Below are positions 57,687-64,000 of a stretch of DNA of 64,000 nt, piece by piece. How positions within the stretch are numbered: position 1 is the stretch's first letter; the number at the start of each line of letters is the position of its first letter. The notes below the pieces were generated by a model. It ran no database searches. It was not told where the DNA came from and worked only from the letters and a program-made list of their open reading frames with translations. The translations under genes were made by a program, and so were the position numbers. The DNA comes from Symsagittifera roscoffensis (lineage: Eukaryota; Xenacoelomorpha; Acoela; Convolutidae). The stretch is from contig NC_087064.1 in NCBI RefSeq assembly GCF_963678635.1, positions 26,764,189 to 26,828,188 of the forward strand, in the 5' to 3' direction.

Positions 57687-59570
57687 ATGGAAGAAAACAC
57701 ACATCAGCCAGATGAAATGAATAGTCATTTGAGGGCCATGAAAACCTACTTGAAGGCGAGATACAGACTCTCAGACCTATTAAGAGCACAAAGAAATGAT
57801 CGCATGACTAGTAACTTGAAAAGGTGGATCGAAAAAGGAACATACAGACAAAGGAGATCTGGAGGAAGACAGTTACCGTATTCTGAGACAGTACTTTATG
57901 CAAAATGAGGGAAGGTTATATCTGAACAAGGACGGGATCGTGGCTTGTAAGAGAAGAGAAGAAGACAAAGTCCTGTACAAATATAACGCGATAGTGTTGC
58001 CGAAACTCTATCAGACAGAACTTTTATTCAGGTCGCATGATCAGATGGGCCATCAGGGAACCGACAAAGTATACCAGAGGATCCTGAAGCGCTTTGAGTG
58101 GCCTGGAATGAAGTAGGCATGCGAGAGGTGGGTAACAGCATGTCTGTCATGCCAACAGGTGAAGGATCCAAGGAAATTGCGATTTCCCTTACAGTCGATT
58201 GAGTCATCTGAATTCAACGAGTTGGTGCACATTGACCACCAGAAAATATGTATGACAGATAATGGCTATAATCAGGTCTTCGCCATGATAGACCACTTCA
58301 GGAAGTATGCCCTGCATAACTGCCTCAGCAGATGAGACGTGCGATCATCTAATGAATACGTGGATAGCGAGACATGGTTGCCGATGACGTTTCAATCGGA
58401 TAACGGAACAGCTTTCGTGGGAGAACTTACGAAAGAGCTCATGAGATGCTCACAGGTGGCTCAAGCTCACTCCACGACATACCATCCCCAGACGAATGGC
58501 TTAGTGTAAAGGCAAAATCGGACGTTGGTGTCGATGCTGAGGGTATATTGTTCCAGGTGCATGACCGATCGGGACAGATACCTTCCACAGGTGATGGGAG
58601 CTTACAACAGCACGCAACACTCCACCACTGGAGTTAGTCCACATATGATGTTAACCGGACACGAGAAGTCTTTGCCCTTGACTTTCTTTTACTCAGAGTA
58701 TGAAGGGAAGAAAACATCACCACAAGTCTACGTAAGGGATGTGGTTAGACGTCAAGAAGAACTAAACGACTTGTGTAGACGGAGCCATCAGCAGGCGCAG
58801 GCAAGGCAGAGGTAAAGGTTCGATAAGAAAGCAGGTCGTGCAAAAATTTACTCGGTAGGAGACTACGTATGGGTGTTTCGAAATGTTATACCACCGAAAG
58901 GAACGAAAAAGCTCCTAAGGAAGTGGAGGGGACCCTTCATGATTACGCAAGGGCACCAGGAGGAACGTTTTTATAGACTGAGTACCAGCCGAGCCGCTCA
59001 CTACGAAAAAATTAAGCCACACAACCCATCGACAGAAGACTGGTGTATACCTGCAGACATGGAAGAAGGGGATTATCTGATGATGGACCCTGCCTATGAG
59101 GTCAATGAGAAGGCGCCAGAGAAAAGAATGATGTGAATGAGGTCGTAGACGAAGGGTCAAGTCCACCACTGGACCTGGATTCTAACGAGGTGATTGAAGC
59201 AGATGATGAAACCTTACCCTACGCAGAAGAGGACTGGCAAGACCCCGAACAGATGGAGGTCCCCAAGAATTTGGAAGCAGATCTTCCGTTTACCATACAG
59301 ACTCGACAGAGTGACAGGACAAGACTCACGAAGTAATACAATCCTTACGCAGATGACTTCGTAGTAGACAGAAGGGATCTGAAGAAGATAGCGGAAGAAT
59401 TGGTGGGTCTAGAAGAAATAATTTCGTCACAAGACATCGAAATAGTCGACGACCGCGACGAAGAGTGGATCGATGACCGGCCCAAGGTAGAATTCGACGA
59501 CGAGCAACAGCGATCCTACGAACAAGACTTGACGAATCTGCGTGTGTTGGAATGACTGAACGAAATGACG
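57687..59570 (+). pseudogene. Ty3/Gypsy element: integrase and C-terminal tail
   Basis: 57687-58116 is the N-terminal zinc domain (RSHDQMGHQGTDKVYQRIL, then CLSCQQVKDP). The core has DHQKICMTDN near 58225-58260 and FQSDNGTAFVGELTKEL at about 58392-58440 for the first two catalytic Asp. At the place of the catalytic Glu the codon is TAA (58507-58509), between NGLV and RQNRTL. A GPY/F-like module (KLLRKWRGPFMIT) lies at about 58905-58950. An acidic tail runs to about 59555. Stops at 58114 (TAG), 58507 (TAA), 58813 (TAA) and 59335 (TAA), plus a frame break near 58320-58450, kill it. Confidence 0.85.
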
Positions 59571-59724
59571 TCGGACACAAAGGAGACCAGTATCACGATT
59601 TAAGACGTAGACCGTGAGAGCATGAAATACATAAAAATCGAACGGAATGATTCTTCATGGGCTGCTCAGGAAGGTCAACTACTCATTCCTGCATCCAATC
59701 TTGTTTTATTATCCGGTAGGCGAT

Positions 59725-59740
59725 CGACGGGGAGTGGGGG
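59725..59740 (+). promoter_or_regulatory. Polypurine tract of the Gypsy element
   Basis: GACGGGGAGTGGGGG just after the end of the polyprotein. This is the expected primer site for plus-strand DNA synthesis next to a 3' LTR. Only about 30 bp of possible LTR follow (TAGGACTTACCCACACTG) before another coding-like frame starts, so the LTR is truncated. Confidence 0.55.
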
Positions 59741-59775
59741 TAGGACTTACCCACACTGAAAAATTATTAATAAAA

Positions 59776-60238
59776 AAAATTAAGTATAGCAAGAGAGACA
59801 GGTGATCTAGAAGCAGAGATAGGCGAGGACCCTGAGAAACCGGACATAGGGAGAGTAGTTGAGTCATATTTCAACTTGCCAAATGAGTACTCAAGTAGCA
59901 TAATATTGACAGATAGCGTTTTTATACTCACAAATAGAAGATGTGCGATAGCAATCACAGCGGACATGAGTTCTAAGACAGCGTTAGCACCGAATTTTAA
60001 GAGAGAATATAAAAACAGAATTCCTTTGGAAGCAAAGACGAGGAATATGAGGCGTAGCAGCCTTGCCTCCGGCGGCGTCGCAGATACCGGGAAAGTATCT
60101 ATGCTTCTTGGTGAAGAGGGCGACGGAAAAGCAGCATGTGGAACCGGAAAAGTCTTGTCCTTGACGACACTGAGAGACTTCCTTGTGGAGAGGGAGGTGA
60201 AAGAACTCTCGCTTCCAATATACGACCCGAACCGATGA
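59776..60238 (+). CDS. Unrecognised ORF following the Gypsy polypurine tract
   Basis: About 154 codons open from just after TAA at ~59773 to TGA at 60236-60238, with no ATG at the start (TTG at 59876 is used by simple ORF callers). No recognised domain. It has moderately hydrophobic stretches (SIILTDSVFILT) and a KVLSLTTLRDFLVEREVKEL helix. The longer minus-strand ORF 60300-59767 is its shadow; codon composition favours the plus frame. It may be the 5'-truncated end of the second element. Confidence 0.35.
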
Positions 60239-60722
60239 CGACTGCATCCACGGGAGCTGTATGCAATGATACAGGTAATCTTTTTTTCTGATACTAACAT
60301 ACAAGTATACTTACATAAGAAATATTATTTGAGTTTAGTCTGAGTTTAGGTTGCATGCAGGAAGGTGTCATATTAAGTGTGTTGTGTGTGATATGTTATG
60401 TGTTATGTGTTATGTCATTAAGACCCTGGGTAAGGAGATATTGGTGACCATGAATAATCGAATGACGATCTTAGGAATAGATCCAAAGTTTGGACTGTCC
60501 ATTCTTAGGTCGAATTCCAAAATTTTAGCAATAAACTGATTTTAATATGATTTAAGATCAAAATCTTATTATCTGACTGTTTTTAATAAATTTTAAAACA
60601 AAAGTAGAGTGACGCTGACAAATGTGAGATTAGTGAATTTTTTTCTAGATCCTGATTGATCGTTTAAATATTCACCTGTTTTCAATTGATCAAACTGATA
60701 ATCGAATCGAATTTAAAAGAAT
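60239..60722. other. Non-coding junction region
   Basis: AT-rich with a TTATGTGTTATGTGTTATG run at about 60395. Possibly old LTR or leader sequence; no match to other parts of the window was seen. Confidence 0.35.
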
Positions 60723-60881
60723 ATGGACAACTTCGACTTGAACAAATTGATGGACCTGGCAGAGGTGTACGTAGGAACGATGATAGATGCGATCTATCGT
60801 CGGCTGATGGATCGAGACTTCACTCTGGAGGACCCAGAGGTAGTCATGTTGCTGGCCGCCTTAATAAACATCTTGGCATGA
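60723..60881 (+). CDS. Small ORF at the head of the SGNH-hydrolase element
   Basis: 52 codons, ATG to TGA, acidic-hydrophobic helical protein (FDLNKLMDLAEVYVGTMIDA). No recognised domain. An alternative frame covering 60686-60916 is probably its shadow. It is the first frame with good codon character after the non-coding junction. Confidence 0.4.
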   Translation: MDNFDLNKLMDLAEVYVGTMIDAIYRRLMDRDFTLEDPEVVMLLAALINILA

Positions 60882-61149
60882 TAAACGTGGGGACCGCCCC
60901 ACGGAAGTCTTATTGATGGCCGCATACGGAAAAAGAGGAGTACTAGACCGCCCAAACATGAGGTGATTGAGGTGGAGAAACGGGGCTCTCTCAGGAAGTG
61001 ACTTGGCGAACGAGCCTGGATTGGGAAGTTCCAGGACCTACCAACCAGGTGAGATGCCTCTGCCAACCAAGCCTAGGCCTGGTCTGAGAAGAATGCATCA
61101 CGAGATGAACAGTGAGGCTGCCTCGTCTAGTTCATAACTGAGAACAGCT

Positions 61150-61764
61150 GTGCCACCAAAGAAGGCGAGAGTAGAAGAAGAAGTTCAGACGAACGAGACG
61201 ATTCAAGACCTCAACGGAAAGATAAAAGAACTGGAGAAGATCAGAAGGGAGCTGGATGAAATGACCGAAACCATGCTCAGTATGGAAAAAGATAGAAATA
61301 TGAGGAACAGACTGTTTGAAGATTGCAACAAGAAAAAGGGTGAAGAAATAGAGAGCTTGAGGCGAAAGTATAAACTAAGTCAGACAACGTAGGTGCGACC
61401 CCCAACTGTGACAGGGAGAGTAACAATTCCGGACCCGAGTGACACCCTAGGTGACCCAGTCGTGGAACAAACAGTGAGAAAATTGATAGAAACAGCTGGA
61501 CGATTGGTCGCTAATAGCAATAAGCCAGGTTCCGGGGTGACTGCACCCTATGGAACAAAAGATGATACGGGCAGAGTACAACTCTCCCAAGAGGCGATGA
61601 CGATAACGGGAGTTAGTGATACAATGTTACCAACAAAGAACTCTAAGGTCCCAGACAGGAAGATACGAGAAATGCCGATGAAGAAAGTTTCCCGAGTGAT
61701 TGACGTGCAGAAGAAAAACCAGGTGATGAATAACTTCACGGGAGTTCCGGACACGAATCCGTGA
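61150..61764 (+). pseudogene. SGNH-hydrolase element: coiled-coil and linker
   Basis: 61150-61392 (frame opens before the first GTG/CCACCAAAG; no ATG at the exact start) encodes a basic start followed by a coiled coil (IQDLNGKIKELEKIRRELDE). A TAG at 61390-61392 separates it from 61393-61764 in the same frame, a polar linker. The stop at 61762-61764 again separates it from the SGNH frame, which is also the same frame. So one frame runs from about 61140 to 62259 with isolated stops. Confidence 0.5.
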
Positions 61765-61803
61765 GCCTGCTTCAACCGATCGAATTGGAGCCCAGCAGTA
61801 AAC

Positions 61804-62435
61804 TTGCATCAACCGCCACTTGGGACATCACATCTGATACTGGGTGACAGCTTGTTTAGAATACTCCAGGACCTGAGGACCTCCTGGATCACTACGGTGG
61901 TGGCCTTTGGAGGTGCAACGATAGCCCAGCTATTTCGAATGGTGGAGCTGATTAACCCAGGGAGGAACCCTAACATAATGATCGTAATAGGGACAAACAA
62001 TGTGGCTAGAGATTCAGATGAGGAAGAGGCACAATGGGAATCGATGATGGTGTGCCTATTCACTACTCTCTGGCAGAAATTCAAGTGCGCGGTACTGACC
62101 GTCTGCACCGTATCAATGAGCACGAAAACGTTGACATCGACAGGAAGAAGACAAAATGAAGGAGTCATCAGGTGGAACAACATACTGAGAAATCTGGCGA
62201 GTCGGAACGCTAGACGTATGATCCTTATGGACATTGAGCTATGGATCAGGCCAGACTAACCACCGATGGGATCAACTTTGATAGTATTGACGGACAAGCC
62301 TGGTTGAACCGAGTCTTCCATGAGCGAATGGATGAAATGGAAGTCGAGCCCTTTGACACGGGAGTGCTAAAGAAGGAAGAAACCACGAACGAGTCTGGGA
62401 ACACGTCTGGGAACGGTCCCATCCGTGACCCATAG
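61804..62435 (+). pseudogene. SGNH/GDSL hydrolase domain of a retroelement
   Basis: The family's conserved blocks are visible: block I ILGDSLFRIL with the nucleophile Ser (codon 61849-61851), block II AFGGATIAQL with the oxyanion Gly (about 61909), and block III IVIGTNNVARDS with Asn (61996-62001). Block V should be D-x-x-H. It appears after a 1-nt frame change near 62240 as TTDGINFDS: the Asp is present (62265-62267) but the His position reads AAC, Asn (62274-62276). SGNH hydrolases cleave esters. Such domains are known in ORF1 of some LINEs (CR1-type) and in a few other retroelements, where they may help membrane or particle handling. The missing His suggests an inactive enzyme in this copy. 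Confidence 0.75.
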
Positions 62436-63107
62436 GCCGCAAAGCTCAGCGAGCCAGGCCAAAGGGCAGATTTACAGGATCGATTGGGATAAGCGCCAAC
62501 AATAAGAACCATTCATCCAAGACGAAAATTAGGACCTGTCAATCCGACCGCGGAGACGACAAGCACTTCGAGATCAGAGACAAGATCAGAGACAACGAGT
62601 ACCAGCCGATAAGAGTTACGACCATACGTGAGCTCTATGATGTGATCGAGGCCCATACCTTCGATGCATTTCTACAAACAGGACCTGATGAAGTTGAACC
62701 TTCAGACGATGAGGTTTACAGCAGATGCCATGAGGATGTTAAATGGAGCGAGATTATCCGTCAACGGACTGTATTCAATAGCAGGTGTGGACTGGCTGAT
62801 AGCAGCTGGCATAAACTTCAGCTCCACGACCGCCTTGAGATTTGCGGACTTAGAGGGACCGCCCTCAAACAATACAATGGGTCCAGTAAATGCAAGACTT
62901 CTGCAAGATGTGAAACTGAATCATGTTGAAGGAAATCGAGAAGAAAGGCTCGGAAAATTCTTGAGAACGAGGGCACCGATAAGACAACACGAGAAAATGT
63001 TCAGGCAGATACGAGCACCCCCCAGGTCACGTAAAAGAAAGAGCGTACCCGAAACAAGTGGCTCAAGAAGGCGCTGTTCAGAGATATGGTGGATTGACGG
63101 CGATTAG
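62436..63107 (+). pseudogene. SGNH-hydrolase element: middle region
   Basis: After TAG at 62433 the same frame carries polar Ser/Thr/Arg-rich sequence with two more stops, then 62664-63107. That frame has a globular-looking stretch (MRMLNGARLSVNGLYSIAGV, WLIAAGINFSSTTALRF) and a basic tail. No domain recognised. The overlapping frame 62642-62929 is a shadow. Confidence 0.45.
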
Positions 63108-63147
63108 GAAAGACGAGACCATCTTTGCAGCGTATGACAAAGCAGAA

Positions 63148-63838
63148 ATGAGGAAAGCAAAGATTATGATATTCGCGAACTCAGATTTCGTATATACCTA
63201 AAGTCTCTGTTTTGGCCTGACGTTATAATGTTGACAGCGGTCGACCTGGACCTAATGCAGTCGGTGTCAATGGCAATCGCGGTACAACGACAGACGGCAC
63301 GGACCCCAATCACAATCGTATTTGCCGGCATGAACGACCATCTACACAGTAGGGGTTTACTGGGCAGACTCAGAGAGCCTACGACGGCGGAAGACGCTGT
63401 ATGGCCAGCTATAAAGGATTTCCTCGAATGAATGGGTGAAGTAGTGGACACCCTGAAAGAAGGTGCCTTCACCAAGATAAAATCGAGAGCCGTGTTTGCA
63501 CTGTCTCCGGGATATGCACATCTCCCCGATGGACTGAATTTTGTATAAGCAATGGTGGCGTTGCTCTCGGAAGATATATATGATGTGATAATATCTGCCC
63601 CAAATCGCGGAATAGAGATGGAGAACCTAAGACCATTTAAGGCGGAATTACCTGCGGTGTGGTCTGACATCTCGAATGCGATGCGAGGATTTAAGAACCA
63701 TTCACTACACATGTTAGTGTTAGACGAAGTACTGGGGTTGGAACTGTCCAACTTCAGTCGACAACTTAAACTGAAGCCAGGAATTGACGATGACCATCGA
63801 GTAATCGTAGCGATGTCAAACGACTTATGGTTCCAGTG
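63148..63838 (+). pseudogene. Possible second SGNH-like domain
   Basis: 63148-63200 (KIMIFANSDFVY), a 1-nt frame change, then 63228-63431 with ITIVFAGMNDHLHSRGLL, which resembles SGNH block III (G-x-N-D-H). After a TGA at 63429 the same frame runs on to 63548 and, after a TAA, to 63838 (with GIDDDHRVIVAMSNDLWF, a possible D-x-x-H near the end). Block I is not clear (NSD instead of GDS). The minus-strand ORF 63856-63164 is its shadow. Resemblance only. Confidence 0.4.
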
Positions 63839-63988
63839 ATGATCAGGAAAATCCATGCCTACCTGGTGAAAGAGGTAAACATGGCCAAAAATGCTAAAGA
63901 GATGTCAGCCAAGTTCGTAAGCAAAGAGTGTCAAGTTACCCTGGAAGCTTTCTGGACACAGAATGTGAAGGGAGAAGAAGGTTTTTGA
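63839..63988 (+). CDS. Small unrecognised ORF at the window end
   Basis: 49 codons, ATG to TGA, overlapping the previous frame's stop by a base (CAGTGATGATC). Basic and helical (LVKEVNMAKNAKEMSAKFVS). It probably belongs to the same element, which continues past the window edge. Confidence 0.35.
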   Translation: MIRKIHAYLVKEVNMAKNAKEMSAKFVSKECQVTLEAFWTQNVKGEEGF

Positions 63989-64000
63989 CCGGACTGACAT

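Noticed and set aside
51678-59570. Alternative genetic code to explain the many in-frame stops in the Gypsy element
   Set aside because: All three stop codons occur, at sites that seem to replace different residues, frameshifts are also present further on, and the claudin-like gene ends normally in TGA.
59767-60300. 177-codon minus-strand ORF
   Set aside because: Shadow of the plus-strand ORF 59776-60238, which has better codon character and fits the orientation of neighbouring elements.
63164-63856. 230-codon minus-strand ORF
   Set aside because: Antisense of the plus-strand SGNH-like frames; low-complexity Ser/Thr-rich translation without domain.

Overview
The window looks like AT-rich nuclear DNA from an invertebrate metazoan. 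The evidence is one spliced claudin/PMP22-type gene with GT-AG introns, plus a mix of transposons typical of animals: Helentron-type repeats, Penelope-like elements with a GIY-YIG nuclease, LINE reverse transcriptases, Ty3/Gypsy remnants and fold-back MITEs. No prokaryotic features were seen. The species cannot be named from the sequence; the Gypsy polyprotein has a style I associate with cnidarian or other marine invertebrate genomes, but that is an impression only.

Layout. 1-3.7 kb is a tandem duplication (period about 1.9 kb). 3.7-10.5 kb holds scattered Helentron-like copies, a nested GGGGCGGATC-type element, a decayed Gypsy gag and a tRNA-like SINE head. 11.3-13.7 kb is a decayed LINE on the minus strand. 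16.3-19.4 kb is a cluster of Helentron-like copies in tandem. 20.7-23 kb has a short inverted-repeat element, a 75-bp direct repeat, a striking fold-back element and two coiled-coil-like ORFs. 24.6-26.1 kb is a Helentron-like copy split by a 0.96-kb insertion made of ATAATCGATTATAAT-type palindromes. 26.9-30.8 kb is the only host gene I can support: four exons on the minus strand giving a 184-residue four-pass membrane protein. Its second intron carries an inverted pair of Helentron-like halves and a hAT-like MITE. 31.7-33.5 kb has more Helentron-like copies. 34.6-36.4 kb is a decayed minus-strand Gypsy relic. 38-45.7 kb holds two head-to-tail Penelope-like elements and a third tail fragment. 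45.7-48.2 kb holds two LINE fragments on the minus strand. 50.7 kb is a 25-bp minisatellite. 51.7-59.7 kb is a nearly full-length but dead Ty3/Gypsy element (gag, protease, RT, truncated RNase H, integrase, polypurine tract, no LTRs found). 59.8-64 kb is a further multi-ORF element that encodes an SGNH/GDSL hydrolase and perhaps a second one; it runs off the window.

Most of the window is therefore mobile DNA in various stages of decay. The points most worth following are the Helentron-type family with its 3' hairpin and asymmetric inverted repeats, the claudin-like gene, the SGNH-hydrolase element with its catalytic His position changed, and the Gypsy frame that is broken almost only by isolated stop codons.
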